Below are positions 1-15,977 of a stretch of DNA of 64,000 bases, piece by piece. The DNA comes from Aeromicrobium erythreum. GTDB taxonomy: Bacteria > Actinomycetota > Actinomycetes > Propionibacteriales > Nocardioidaceae. Numbering within the stretch: the first letter of the stretch is position 1; each line of letters opens with the position of its first letter. A program made the translations under genes and the position numbers. Location of the stretch: the NCBI RefSeq assembly GCF_001509405.1, contig NZ_CP011502.1:1798001-1862000 (forward strand), in the 5' to 3' direction. A model generated the notes under the pieces. The model did not search any database. It had not been told where the DNA came from and was given only the letters and a program-made list of their open reading frames with translations.

Positions 1-2031
1 TCCGCGACGCCGGGCGACGACGCGGTCACGGTCCTGGGCCTCGGTGACCAGACGCTCGACCTCGAGGTCAACCCCGACCGCGCCTACGCGCTCAGCCTGC
101 GCGGCGTCGGGCGCGACGCCGCGCTCGCGTTCGACGTCCCCTTCACCGATCCCGCCGACCGCCCGGTCCCGTCGGCCGACACGCCCGCCTACCCGGTGCG
201 CGTCGAGGACCCCGACGGGTGCCCGGTGTTCACGGCCCTGGTCGTCTCGGGCGTCGACCCCACGGCGCCGACGCCCGCCTGGATGGCCCGACGGATCACC
301 GACGCGGGCATGCGGTCGATCTCGCTCACCGTCGACGTCTCCAACTACGTCATGCTCGAGCTCGGTCAGCCGAACCACTGCTACGACCGCGACCGCCTGC
401 AGGGCGACGTCGTCGTCCGCCGGGCGCGCGAGGGAGAGCGGCTGACGACCCTCGACGACGTCGACCGCGCCCTCACGCCCGACGACCTCGTCATCGCCGA
501 CGACTCCGGACCGATCGGTCTGGCTGGCGTGATGGGTGGTGCGTCGACCGAGATCAGCGACACGAGCACCTCGGTCGTCGTCGAGGCCGCGTACTGGGAC
601 CCGGTGACGATCTTCCGCGCCGTCAAGCGTCACCGGCTGCCCTCGGAGGCGGCCAAGCGCTACGAGCGCGGCGTCGACCCCGAGCTGGCGCTGGTGGGCG
701 CGGCCCGCGTGGCCGAGCTGCTGGTCGAGCTGGGCGGAGGCACCCTCGAGCCGGGCGCGACCGTGGTGGGCGAGGCGCCGGCCCGCGCCGCCGTGCGCGT
801 GCCGGTCGACCTCCCGGCGCGGATCAGCGGTGTGCCGATCGCGCCCGAGCAGGCCCAGCGCACGTTCGAGCGCAACGGCTGCACGGTCGAGCGCGACGGT
901 GACGTCTTCGTCGTCACGCCGCCGAGCTGGCGCTTCGACCTGAACGATCCCTACGACTTCGTCGAGGAGGCGCTGCGCACGGCCGGGTACGACCAGGTGC
1001 CGTCGGTGCTGCCGACGCCCACGGGCGGGCGGGGTCTCACCCGCCACCAGGAGCTGCGGCGTCGCGTCGGGCACGTGCTCGCCGGCGCGGGTCTCGTCGA
1101 GGTCACGACCCTGCCCTTCGCAGGACCGGCCGACCTCGACCGCCTCGGCATCGACGCCGACGACGTCCGCCGCCGGCAGGTGCTGCTCGCCAATCCGTTG
1201 TCGACCGAGGAGCCGGGTCTCACCACGACCCTGCTCGTGGGGCTGCTGCGGGCCGCGTCGCTGAACGTCGGCCGCGGCCACGAGTCGGTCCAGGTCAGCG
1301 AGGTCGGACGCGTGTTCCTCGCGCGCGAGGGTGCGCCGGAGGCCCCGATCTACGGCACCGACCGCCGCCCGACGCCCGAGGAGCTCGCGGCGCTCGACGC
1401 CGCCCTGCCGCACCAGCCGTTCCACGCGGGCTGGGTGCTGGTGGGGGAGCGCGAGCGGTCGGGCTGGGACGGTGCCGGTCGCCCGGTGGCGTGGTCCGAC
1501 GCGGTCGCGGTCGCGCGCCGGCTGGCCGACGTCCTGCACGTCGAGCTGACGGTCGAGCAGGCCGCCACCGCCCCGTTCCACCAGGGTCGGTGCGCCGCGC
1601 TGGTGCTGGACGGCACGGTCGTCGGGCACGCGGGCGAGCTGCACCCGACCGTGCTGAAGGAGCACGGCCTCCCGCCGCGCTCGGTGGCCGGCGAGCTCGA
1701 CCTCGACGCGCTGCTCGCGGCCTCGCCCGCGATCGGCCCCCGGCCCGACTTCTCGACCTACCCGGTCGCGAAGGAGGACCTCGCGTTCCTCGTCGACACG
1801 TCCGTCACCGCCGAGTCGCTGCGCGCGGCACTGGCGTCGGCCCACGCCGCGGTCGAGTCGGTGCGCCTCTTCGACGTCTACACGGGCGCGCCCGTGCCGG
1901 ATGGCCAGAAGTCGCTCGCCTTCGCCGTCCGCCTGCGCGCCCCCGACCGCACCCTGAAGGACACCGAGATCGCCGAGGCGCGCGCCGCCCTCGTCGCCGC
2001 CGGCGAGGCGCTGGGGGGCGTGCTGCGCTGA
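1..2031 (+). CDS. pheT: Phenylalanyl-tRNA synthetase beta subunit (5' truncated by window)
   Basis: The reading frame is open from base 1, so the start lies outside the window; 676 codons are present of a protein usually about 820-850 aa. PheT pairs with PheS to charge tRNA-Phe in the cytosol. Visible landmarks are EVNPDRAYALSLRG near the truncated end (B3/B4 editing-domain entry), KRYERGVDPEL around local codon 222 (B5 side), and a C-terminal ferredoxin-like anticodon-binding domain with FSTYPVAKEDLAFLVD and GQKSLAFAVRLRAPDRTL. The protein ends in LGGVLR before TGA. In actinobacteria pheST commonly lies just upstream of the arg operon, which fits. Confident. Confidence 0.96.
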   Translation, partial: SATPGDDAVTVLGLGDQTLDLEVNPDRAYALSLRGVGRDAALAFDVPFTDPADRPVPSADTPAYPVRVEDPDGCPVFTALVVSGVDPTAPTPAWMARRITDAGMRSISLTVDVSNYVMLELGQPNHCYDRDRLQGDVVVRRAREGERLTTLDDVDRALTPDDLVIADDSGPIGLAGVMGGASTEISDTSTSVVVEAAYWDPVTIFRAVKRHRLPSEAAKRYERGVDPELALVGAARVAELLVELGGGTLEPGATVVGEAPARAAVRVPVDLPARISGVPIAPEQAQRTFERNGCTVERDGDVFVVTPPSWRFDLNDPYDFVEEALRTAGYDQVPSVLPTPTGGRGLTRHQELRRRVGHVLAGAGLVEVTTLPFAGPADLDRLGIDADDVRRRQVLLANPLSTEEPGLTTTLLVGLLRAASLNVGRGHESVQVSEVGRVFLAREGAPEAPIYGTDRRPTPEELAALDAALPHQPFHAGWVLVGERERSGWDGAGRPVAWSDAVAVARRLADVLHVELTVEQAATAPFHQGRCAALVLDGTVVGHAGELHPTVLKEHGLPPRSVAGELDLDALLAASPAIGPRPDFSTYPVAKEDLAFLVDTSVTAESLRAALASAHAAVESVRLFDVYTGAPVPDGQKSLAFAVRLRAPDRTLKDTEIAEARAALVAAGEALGGVLR

Positions 2032-2049
2032 GTCGGGGCGGCTGGTCCC

Positions 2050-4188
<2,139 letters not shown>

Positions 4189-4193
4189 GCACC

Positions 4194-4213
4194 GACGTCG
4201 GGGCGCCGACGTC
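4194..4213 (+). terminator. Hairpin between argG and argC
   Basis: GACGTCGG (4194-4201) pairs with CCGACGTC (4206-4213) around a 4-nt loop just after the argG stop. There is no T-run, so it may be a weak terminator or attenuator, or only an mRNA stabiliser. It marks a likely boundary between argG and the argCJBDFRH operon. Confidence 0.4.
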
Positions 4214-4249
4214 CCACCCCTTCCCGACCCGACCTGACAAGGTGGACCG

Positions 4250-5308
4250 ATGACGACCTACACCGCTGCCGTCGCCGGCGCGAGCGGCTACGCCGGGGGC
4301 GAGGTGCTGAGGCTCCTCGGCGCGCACCCCGACGTGACGATCGGCGCCGTCACCGCGGCGTCCTCCGCGGGCTCGCGCCTGGGCGAGCACCAGCCGCACC
4401 TCGTGGACCTCGCCGACCGCGTGATCCAGCCGACCGACGCGTCGACCCTCGCCGGTCACGACGTCGTCTTCCTCGGCCTGCCCCACGGCGAGTCCGGACG
4501 CATCGCTGCCGAGCTCGGTGACGACGTGCTCGTCATCGACTGCGGCGCCGACCACCGGCTGGAGAGCGCCGAGGACTGGACGACGTTCTACGGCAGCGAG
4601 CACGCAGGCACCTGGCCCTACGGACTGCCCGAGCTGTTCGTGGGCGAGAGCCGTCAGCGCGACGCCCTCGCCGGCGTCAAGCGGATCGCGGTCCCGGGCT
4701 GCAACGTCACCGCCGTGACGCTCGGCTTGCAGCCGGCGATCGCGGCCGGTGTCGTCGCGCCCGACGACCTCGTCGCCGTGCTCGCCAACGGGTTCTCCGG
4801 TGCCGGCAAGGCGCCGAAGACGCACCTGCTCGCCTCCGAGGGCCTCGGCGCCGCGTCGCCGTACGGCGTCGGCGGCGTGCACCGCCACGTGCCCGAGATC
4901 ATCCAGAACCTCACCAAGGCCGGAGGAGAGGACGTCACCATCTCCTTCACGCCCACGCTCGTGCCCATGGCTCGCGGCATCCTCGCGACCGCCACCGCGC
5001 GCCTCGCCGACGGCGTCGACGCAGCGCGCGTGCGCAGCGTCTACGAGCAGGCGTACGGGGGACCCGGCGAGGGCGAGCCGTTCGTCCACCTGCTGCCGGA
5101 GGGCCAGTGGCCGACGACGGCCGCGACGCTCGGCGCCAACACGGCCCAGCTCCAGGTCGCCGTCGACTCGGCCGCCGGACGCCTCGTGGTCACCACCGTG
5201 ATCGACAACCTCGTCAAGGGCACCGCCGGTGGCGCGATCCAGTCCATGAACCTCGCCCTCGGCCTCCCGGAGACCACGGGCCTCACCACCACGGGAGTGG
5301 CGCCATGA
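4250..5308 (+). CDS. argC: N-acetyl-gamma-glutamyl-phosphate reductase
   Basis: Predicted 352 aa. It reduces N-acetyl-glutamyl phosphate to the semialdehyde with NADPH, third step of ornithine synthesis. The Rossmann motif [15 protein letters not shown] is at residues 9-23, the catalytic cysteine is in [12 protein letters not shown], and HRHVPEI precedes the C-terminal domain. AAGGTGG lies about 6 nt before the ATG, a good ribosome binding site. This is the first gene of a tightly packed run: its stop overlaps the argJ start (ATGA). Length and motifs are normal for the family. Confidence 0.96.
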   Translation: MTTYTAAVAGASGYAGGEVLRLLGAHPDVTIGAVTAASSAGSRLGEHQPHLVDLADRVIQPTDASTLAGHDVVFLGLPHGESGRIAAELGDDVLVIDCGADHRLESAEDWTTFYGSEHAGTWPYGLPELFVGESRQRDALAGVKRIAVPGCNVTAVTLGLQPAIAAGVVAPDDLVAVLANGFSGAGKAPKTHLLASEGLGAASPYGVGGVHRHVPEIIQNLTKAGGEDVTISFTPTLVPMARGILATATARLADGVDAARVRSVYEQAYGGPGEGEPFVHLLPEGQWPTTAATLGANTAQLQVAVDSAAGRLVVTTVIDNLVKGTAGGAIQSMNLALGLPETTGLTTTGVAP

Positions 5309-6648
5309 CGGTCACCGCAGCACAGGGCTTCCGCGCCGCCGGTGTCGCCGCCGGCCTGAAGTCGACCGGCGCGCCCGACGTCGCGCTCGTCGTCAACGAC
5401 GGTCCGTCGTCGGCCGCGGCGGCGGTCTTCACCAGCAACCGGTGCCGGGCCAACCCGGTCCTCTGGAGCGCCGAGGCGATCAAGACCGGCTCGGCGCGGG
5501 CGGTCGTGCTGAACTCCGGCGGCGCCAACTGCTACACGGGCGCCGAGGGCTTCCAGCTGACCCATGCCACCGCCGAGCTCGTCGGCGAGCTCCTCTCCGG
5601 CGGGGGTTCCGAGCCGCGGGCGGAAGAGGAGCCCGGCGGGGGTTCCGGGCCGCGGGCGGAAGAGGAGCCCGGCGGGGGTTCCGGGCCGCGGGCGGAAGAG
5701 GAGCCCGGCGGGGGTTCCGGGCCGCGGGCGGAAGAGGAGCCCGGCGGGGGTTCCGGGCCGCGGGCGGAAGAGGAGATTGCCGCGATCGACGTGCAGGTCT
5801 GCTCGACCGGCCTGATCGGTCTGCTGAACGATCGCGACGACCTGCTCGCCGGCGTCCGGGCGGCGCACGCGGCGCTGTCTGACGACGGGGGAGCAGCGGC
5901 GGCGGCGGCCATCATGACGACCGACACCGTCCCGAAGCAGTCGGTCGCCGAGGGCACCGACTCCGCAGGGCGGGCGTTCACGGTGGGCGGCATGGCGAAG
6001 GGTGCCGGCATGCTGGCCCCTGCGCTGGCCACGATGCTCGTGGTCGTCACGACCGACGCCGACGTCGACGCGGCCACGCTCGACGCGGCGCTGCGCCGGG
6101 CGACCCGTGTGACGTTCGACCGGCTCGACTCCGACGGCTGCCAGTCGACCAACGACACCGTGCTGCTCATGGCGAGCGGGGCTTCCGGCGCCACCCCGTC
6201 GGTCGACGAGCTGGCCGAGCACCTGACGACGGTCTGCCACGACCTCGCCCTGCAGCTGCTCGCCGACGCCGAGGGCGCCGACCACGAGATCTCGATCGAG
6301 GTCCGCGGCGCGGCGAGCGAGGACGACGCGGTCGAGGTCGCCCGCTCCGTGGCCCGGAGCAACCTGTTCAAGGCCGCCGTGTTCGGCAAGGACCCCAACT
6401 GGGGTCGCGTGCTGGCCTCGGTCGGCACGACGTCGGCGACGTTCGACCCCGCCGACCTCGACGTCGCGCTCAACGGCGTGTGGGTGTGCCGCGACAGCGG
6501 TCCCGGCGAGCCGGCGACGAGCGTCTCGCTGGAGGACCGCGCGGTCTCCGTGACCATCGACCTGAAGTCGGGGCCGGAGACGGCGACCGTCTGGACGAAC
6601 GACCTGACCCACGCCTACGTTCACGAGAACTCCGCCTACTCCTCCTGA
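5305..6648 (+). CDS. argJ: Bifunctional glutamate N-acetyltransferase / ornithine acetyltransferase with tandem-repeat insertion
   Basis: Predicted 447 aa; family members are usually about 385-405. It recycles acetyl groups between acetylornithine and glutamate and can also make acetylglutamate. The precursor cleaves itself before the nucleophilic threonine in [14 protein letters not shown] (Ala-Thr, around residues 242-243), giving alpha and beta chains. [10 protein letters not shown] and a C-terminus ending [11 protein letters not shown] are standard. The odd feature is a block of five 12-residue repeats ([12 protein letters not shown] type) at about residues 99-155 of the alpha chain, between VGELL and [11 protein letters not shown]. 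The repeats keep the frame, and the excess length matches the insertion, so the enzyme is probably active with a flexible acidic loop. Confident. Confidence 0.95.
   Translation: MTVTAAQGFRAAGVAAGLKSTGAPDVALVVNDGPSSAAAAVFTSNRCRANPVLWSAEAIKTGSARAVVLNSGGANCYTGAEGFQLTHATAELVGELLSGGGSEPRAEEEPGGGSGPRAEEEPGGGSGPRAEEEPGGGSGPRAEEEPGGGSGPRAEEEIAAIDVQVCSTGLIGLLNDRDDLLAGVRAAHAALSDDGGAAAAAAIMTTDTVPKQSVAEGTDSAGRAFTVGGMAKGAGMLAPALATMLVVVTTDADVDAATLDAALRRATRVTFDRLDSDGCQSTNDTVLLMASGASGATPSVDELAEHLTTVCHDLALQLLADAEGADHEISIEVRGAASEDDAVEVARSVARSNLFKAAVFGKDPNWGRVLASVGTTSATFDPADLDVALNGVWVCRDSGPGEPATSVSLEDRAVSVTIDLKSGPETATVWTNDLTHAYVHENSAYSS
5599..5775 (+). repeat. Five-copy 36-bp minisatellite inside argJ
   Basis: Copies begin at 5599, 5635, 5671, 5707 and 5743; the last lacks its final codon. 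The unit starts GGCGGGGGTTCCGGGCCGCG and ends GGAAGAGGAGCCC. Copies 2-5 are identical over the part they share, while copy 1 differs at one base (GAG instead of GGG, Glu for Gly). Because 36 is divisible by 3, copy-number change would keep the frame. The near-identity suggests recent expansion by slippage or recombination. Confidence 0.97.
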
Positions 6649-6657
6649 GGACCCCCG

Positions 6658-7634
6658 ATGACGGACGACGACACCTTCGGCACCCCTGACCCGGGCCACA
6701 CGCGCGAGCAGTGGGCCGAGCACACCGAGAAGGCGGCCACGCTGGCCGGCGCGCTCCCGTGGCTGAAGCGCTACCACGACAAGGTCGTGGTGGTGAAGTA
6801 CGGCGGCAACGCGATGACCGACGAGTCGCTGAAGCAGGCGTTCGCCGAGGACATCGTCTTCCTGCGCCTGGCGGGCTTCAAGCCGGTCGTGGTGCACGGT
6901 GGCGGACCCCAGATCAGCGCGATGCTCGACCGGCTCGGCATCGAGTCGGAGTTCCGCGGCGGGCTGCGCGTCACGACCCCCGAGGCCGTCGACGTCGTCC
7001 GCATGGTGCTCACCGGCCAGGTCGGCCGTGAGCTCGTCGGTCTGCTGAACCGGCACGGAGCCCTCGCCGTCGGCCTGTCGGGCGAGGACGCCGGCCTGTT
7101 CACGGCGACCACTACGCGACCCGTCATCGACGGCGTCGAGACCGACATCGGCCTCGTCGGCGAGGTCACCCAGGTGCGCCCCGAGGCCGTCCAGGACCTC
7201 ATCGACGCCGGCCGCATCCCGGTCGTCTCGACGATCGCGCCCGACGCGTCCGGGCAGGTGCACAACGTGAACGCCGACACGGCGGCGTCGGCGCTCGCCG
7301 TCGCGCTCGGCGCGGAGAAGCTGCTGGTGCTGACCGACGTCGAGGGGCTGTACCGCGACTGGCCCGACAGCACCGACGTGATCGGCGAGATCGCCCCGGA
7401 GGCGCTGCGCGAGATCCTCCCGACGCTGGCGTCGGGCATGATCCCGAAGATGCAGGCCTGCCTCGAGGCGGTCGAGGGCGGGGTGCGCGGTGCGACCGTC
7501 GTCGACGGCCGCGAGCCGCACGCCGTGCTGCTGGAGATCTTCACCGACGAGGGCGTCGGCACGCAGGTGCTGCCCGGCGTCGAGACCCGCATCCGTACCG
7601 CGCTGTACGCCACGAGCGCACCGAAGGAGACGTC

Positions 7635-7638
<4 letters not shown>
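6658..7638 (+). CDS. argB: Acetylglutamate kinase
   Basis: Predicted 326 aa. It phosphorylates N-acetylglutamate, the committed and often arginine-inhibited step. KYGGNAM (about residue 47) and HGGGPQI form the nucleotide and substrate sites, [17 protein letters not shown] is the typical substrate-binding segment, and VLTDVEGLY follows. An N-terminal helix rich in charged residues (about 25 aa before VVVKYGG) is found in arginine-sensitive, hexameric forms, so feedback inhibition is likely, though this is inference. GAGGACCCCCG before the ATG supplies a ribosome site. It overlaps argD by 4 bp. Confidence 0.96.
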
Positions 7639-12031
<4,393 letters not shown>

Positions 12032-12098
12032 CGGACGCCTCGGCACCGGAGCGCGCCGTGTTCACGGCTCGTTCACGCGGTCTTGGCATCATGCGCGG

Positions 12099-15000
12099 GT
12101 GCTCGAGAACGTCGACGTCCCTGCCACGTTCCTGCGTTCGGGCCGGGCGGCACCCGCGCGCACCCTCGTCGAGGTGCTGGAGGCCACCGCCCGGGACCAC
12201 GCCGAGGAGCCGGCGCTCGCCTGCGGCGACGTCGTCCTGACCTACGACACCCTGCTCGAGACGGCGTCGGCGCTGGCCGACGAGCTCGGTGCCGTCGGCG
12301 TCGGTCGCGGCGCCCGCGTTGGGGTGCGGGTGTCCTCGGGCAGCACCGACCTGCACGTCGCGATCCTGGGCGTCCTGCTCGCCGGTGCCGCCTACGTGCC
12401 GATCGACGTCGACGACCCGGAGGAGCGAGCAGCGACCGTGCTGCGCGAGGCCCAGGCCGACGCGGTCGTGACCGACGGCCTCGTGGTGCGACGCCTGCGC
12501 GACGACGTGCGCGGCTCGGGCAGCGTGGAGCCGCCGACCCTCGACGACGACGCCTGGATCATCTTCACGTCGGGCTCCACCGGGACGCCCAAGGGCGTGG
12601 CCGTCACGCACCGCTCCGCGGCGGCGTTCGTGGACGCCGAGGCGGTGCTCTTCTGCCAGGACGCACCTCTCGGTCCCGGCGACCGCGTGATGGCCGGGCT
12701 CAGCGTGGCCTTCGACGCCTCCTGCGAGGAGATGTGGCTGGCGTGGCGGCACGGCGCCTGCCTCGTGCCTGCACCGCGCTCGCTCGTCCGCAGTGGCGCG
12801 GACCTCGCGCCGTGGCTCGTCGCGAACGACGTCACGGTCGTCTCGACCGTGCCGACGCTGGTCTCGCTGTGGCCCGCGCAGGCGCTCGACGCGGTGCGGC
12901 TGCTGATCCTCGGCGGCGAGGCCTGCCCGCCGGAGATCGGCGACCGGTTCGCCACCGCCGACCGTGAGGTGTGGAACACGTACGGGCCCACCGAGGCGAC
13001 CGTGGTCGCCTGCGGCGCGCAGCTGCGGCCCGGCGAGCCGGTCCGCATCGGCCTGCCGCTCGAGGGCTGGGACCTCGCGGTGGTCGATGACGACGAACGC
13101 CCTGTCGGGCCGGGGGAGACCGGTCAGCTGGTGATCGGCGGTGTCGGCCTCGCGCGGTACCTGGACGCCGAGAAGGACGCCGCGACCTACGCCCCGATGC
13201 CCTCGCTCGGGTGGGACCGCGCCTACCGCAGCGGCGACCGCGTCGTGCTCGACGAGGCGGGTCTGCTGTTCGCCGGGCGTGCCGACGACCAGGTGAAGAT
13301 CGGCGGACGACGCATCGAGCTCGGTGAGGTCGACAGCGCCCTGCTCGCCCTGCCCGGCGTCGAGGCGGCAGCCGCGTCCGTGCGTCGGTCCGAGGCGGGC
13401 AACAGCGTCCTGGTCGGCTACGTCGTGACCGACGGGACGCTGGACGCGAGGAGTGCGCGCGCGACCCTGCGCGAGCGCCTGCCCGCGGCCGCGGTGCCTC
13501 GCATCGCGGTCGTCGAGACCATCCCGGTCCGCACGTCGGGCAAGGTCGACCGCGACGCCCTGCCGTGGCCGCTCGAGACCGGCACCGAGGCGTCGCTCGA
13601 CGGCACCGCCGCGCTGGTCGCCGACGCGTGGGCGCGCATCCTGGGCTCGGCCGTCGGCGGGCCGGCCGACGACTTCTTCGAAGCCGGTGGCTCGAGCCTC
13701 ACCGCGGCGCAGCTCGTGGCTCGGCTGCGGGAGACGCACCCGGAGGTGACGGTCGCCGACGTCTACGAGGCGCCCACGGTGGGTGCGCTCGCGGCTCGTC
13801 TCGACACGCTCACCACCCCGGCCGTCGTCGACGTCCGCGAGGTGCGGCCGGTGCCCCGCCGGTCGAGCCTGGTCCAGCTGGTCCTGCTCCTGCCGCTGCG
13901 CGCGGTCGGCGGGCTGGTCTGGGTGGCCTGGACGATGCTCGCGGTGCAGGCGCTGGCCGTCGCCACGGACTGGTCGTGGCTCCCGGGACCCGGATGGACG
14001 GCGACCGTGGTCGCGGCGGTGCTGCTGCTCCCGCCCGTCCGGGCTGCCGCGGCCGCGGGTGGCGTGCGGCTGCTCCTGCGTCGGCTGACGCCCGGCACCT
14101 ACCCGCGCGGCGGGTCGACGCACCTGCGGCTGTGGGCGGCCGAGCGCCTGGTCGAGGAGCTCCGCGTGGGCACGCTCGCCAGCGTCGGCGTGCTGACCGT
14201 CTTCGCGCGGATGCTCGGCGCGAAGGTGGGTGCGGGAGTCGACCTGCACGCGCTGCCCTCTCTCACCGGCATGCTGACCCTCGGCCGCGGGTCCACGGTC
14301 GAGCCCGAGGCAGACCTCTCGGGCTGGTGGGTCGACGGCGACCGTCTCGTCGTGGGGCCGGTCCGGGTACGGGCCGAGGCTCGCGTCGGCGTCCGCAGCA
14401 CGCTCGGTCCCGGAGTCGTGGTCGGTCGTCGCGCCGAGGTCGGCGCAGGGTCGACGGTGCTGGGCGACGTGGCCGACGACAGCTTCGCCGCCGGAGCCCC
14501 CGCGACGCGCGTCGGTGAGGCGCGTGGCCCGGCCGAGCTCGAGCCGGCACCGCGCCGTCGCGGTTGGCCCACGGTCTACGCGGTGACGGGTCTCGTGCTG
14601 TCGGCGCTCCCGGCGCTCGCGGTCGGGCTCGTGTCCGCGGCGTCGCTCGGCGCGGCCCTGGCGCTCGGTGTCGACCCGCAATCACCCGCCGACCTCGCGC
14701 TGCTGCTGGTTGCGCTCCTGCCCGTCCTCGTGGTCGGGTCCCTGCTGGTCCTCGCCGGGCTGGTGTGGTCGGTCGTCCGGGGTGCGTCGACCGGCGTGGC
14801 GGCCGGGGTGCACCCCGTGCACGGCCGCGCGGCGTGGTCGGCCTGGACGGTGCTGCGCGTCCTCGACAGCGCCCGCGAGTGGCTGTTCCCGCTGTACTCC
14901 AGCAGCCTCACGCCGACGTGGCTCCGCGCGCTCGGCGCCGACGTCGGGGCCGACGTGGAGGCGTCGACCGTGCTCCTGCTGCCGAGCCTCACGTCGGTCG

Positions 15001-15977
15001 GCGACGGCGCCTTCCTCGCCGACGACACGATGCTCGGCATGTACGAGCTCGGTGGCGGGTGGCTGCGGGTCGAGCGCGTGAAGGTGGGGCGTCGGGCCTT
15101 CGTCGGCAACTCGGGCATGGCAGCGCCCGGCCGCAAGGTGCCGGCGCGCGGGCTGGTCGCGGTGCTGTCGGCGGCACCCCGTCGCGCGAAGGCGACCAAG
15201 GGGTCGTCGTGGCTGGGGAGCCCGCCCACGAGGCTCCGCCGCGCCGCCGGCGAGGTCGACGAGGCCCGCACCTACGAGCCGGGACGACGGCTCAGGGTGG
15301 CGCGCGCGGCGCTCGAGGCCTGCCGCGTGCTCGCCGTCGGTGTAGCGGCCCTCCTCGTCCTGGCCGTCGCCGGCAGCATCGTCACGGTCGCGGACCGTGC
15401 GGGGTGGTGGGTCGCGGCGCTCGTCGCCGGCCCGGTCCTGCTCGCCGCCGGCGTCGTGGGGGCGCTCGTCGCGACTGCGGCCAAGTGGGTCCTCGTCGGT
15501 CGGGTCAGGGCCGAGGAGCACCCGCTCTGGAGCAGCTTCGTGTGGCGCAACGAGCTCGCCGACACCTTCGTCGAGGTGGTGGCCGCCCCCTGGTTCTGCC
15601 GCTGGGCGCTGGGCACGCCGCTGCTGCCGCTGTGGCTGCGCAGCCTCGGGGCGCGCGTCGGCCGGGGGGTCTGGTGCGAGACGTACTGGTGGCCCGAGCC
15701 CGACCTCGTGACCGTGGGCGACGGCGCGACCGTCAACCGGGGGTGCGTGGTGCAGACGCACCTCTTCCATGATCGGATACTCAGCATGGACGAGGTCAGG
15801 CTGGACGCGGGGGCGACGCTCGGTCCGCACGGCGTCGTGCTGCCGGCCGCACGCATCGGCAGGCACGCGCGAGTCGGCCCCGGGTCGCTGGTGATGCGCG
15901 GCGAGCACGTGCCCGACGGCACCAGCTGGGTCGGCAACCCCATCGGACCTTGGACCGACGCGACGGCGCCCGCGTGA
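12099..15977 (+). CDS. Pls/PosA-family single-module non-ribosomal peptide synthetase (cationic homopolymer synthase-like)
   Basis: Predicted 1292 aa. Residues about 20-500 form an adenylation domain (A3 IIFTSGSTGTPKG, A4 FDASCEEMW, A5 NTYGPTEAT, A10 PVRTSGKVDRDAL). Residues about 505-580 form a carrier domain with the phosphopantetheine serine in FFEAGGSSL (about Ser533). The rest has no condensation or thioesterase domain. Instead, hydrophobic membrane segments (about 595-655, 830-895, 1080-1135) alternate with left-handed-helix-like repeats. This is the architecture of epsilon-poly-lysine and poly-ornithine synthases, where the tandem C-terminal domains link monomers. In the specificity pocket the first position is Asp and the residue aligned with Trp239 of GrsA is Glu, which suggests a basic amino acid substrate (inference). 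It starts 67 nt after the arg genes, which could supply ornithine. Confidence 0.85.
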   Translation: MLENVDVPATFLRSGRAAPARTLVEVLEATARDHAEEPALACGDVVLTYDTLLETASALADELGAVGVGRGARVGVRVSSGSTDLHVAILGVLLAGAAYVPIDVDDPEERAATVLREAQADAVVTDGLVVRRLRDDVRGSGSVEPPTLDDDAWIIFTSGSTGTPKGVAVTHRSAAAFVDAEAVLFCQDAPLGPGDRVMAGLSVAFDASCEEMWLAWRHGACLVPAPRSLVRSGADLAPWLVANDVTVVSTVPTLVSLWPAQALDAVRLLILGGEACPPEIGDRFATADREVWNTYGPTEATVVACGAQLRPGEPVRIGLPLEGWDLAVVDDDERPVGPGETGQLVIGGVGLARYLDAEKDAATYAPMPSLGWDRAYRSGDRVVLDEAGLLFAGRADDQVKIGGRRIELGEVDSALLALPGVEAAAASVRRSEAGNSVLVGYVVTDGTLDARSARATLRERLPAAAVPRIAVVETIPVRTSGKVDRDALPWPLETGTEASLDGTAALVADAWARILGSAVGGPADDFFEAGGSSLTAAQLVARLRETHPEVTVADVYEAPTVGALAARLDTLTTPAVVDVREVRPVPRRSSLVQLVLLLPLRAVGGLVWVAWTMLAVQALAVATDWSWLPGPGWTATVVAAVLLLPPVRAAAAAGGVRLLLRRLTPGTYPRGGSTHLRLWAAERLVEELRVGTLASVGVLTVFARMLGAKVGAGVDLHALPSLTGMLTLGRGSTVEPEADLSGWWVDGDRLVVGPVRVRAEARVGVRSTLGPGVVVGRRAEVGAGSTVLGDVADDSFAAGAPATRVGEARGPAELEPAPRRRGWPTVYAVTGLVLSALPALAVGLVSAASLGAALALGVDPQSPADLALLLVALLPVLVVGSLLVLAGLVWSVVRGASTGVAAGVHPVHGRAAWSAWTVLRVLDSAREWLFPLYSSSLTPTWLRALGADVGADVEASTVLLLPSLTSVGDGAFLADDTMLGMYELGGGWLRVERVKVGRRAFVGNSGMAAPGRKVPARGLVAVLSAAPRRAKATKGSSWLGSPPTRLRRAAGEVDEARTYEPGRRLRVARAALEACRVLAVGVAALLVLAVAGSIVTVADRAGWWVAALVAGPVLLAAGVVGALVATAAKWVLVGRVRAEEHPLWSSFVWRNELADTFVEVVAAPWFCRWALGTPLLPLWLRSLGARVGRGVWCETYWWPEPDLVTVGDGATVNRGCVVQTHLFHDRILSMDEVRLDAGATLGPHGVVLPAARIGRHARVGPGSLVMRGEHVPDGTSWVGNPIGPWTDATAPA

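Noticed and set aside
5599..5775. Repeat in argJ as a disrupting insertion (pseudogene)
   Set aside because: Frame, cleavage site and C-terminus are all intact, and the extra length equals whole repeat units.
5041..7521. 826-aa minus-strand ORF opposite argC-argB
   Set aside because: Typical high-GC antisense shadow; the sense genes have complete family motifs and coupled starts.
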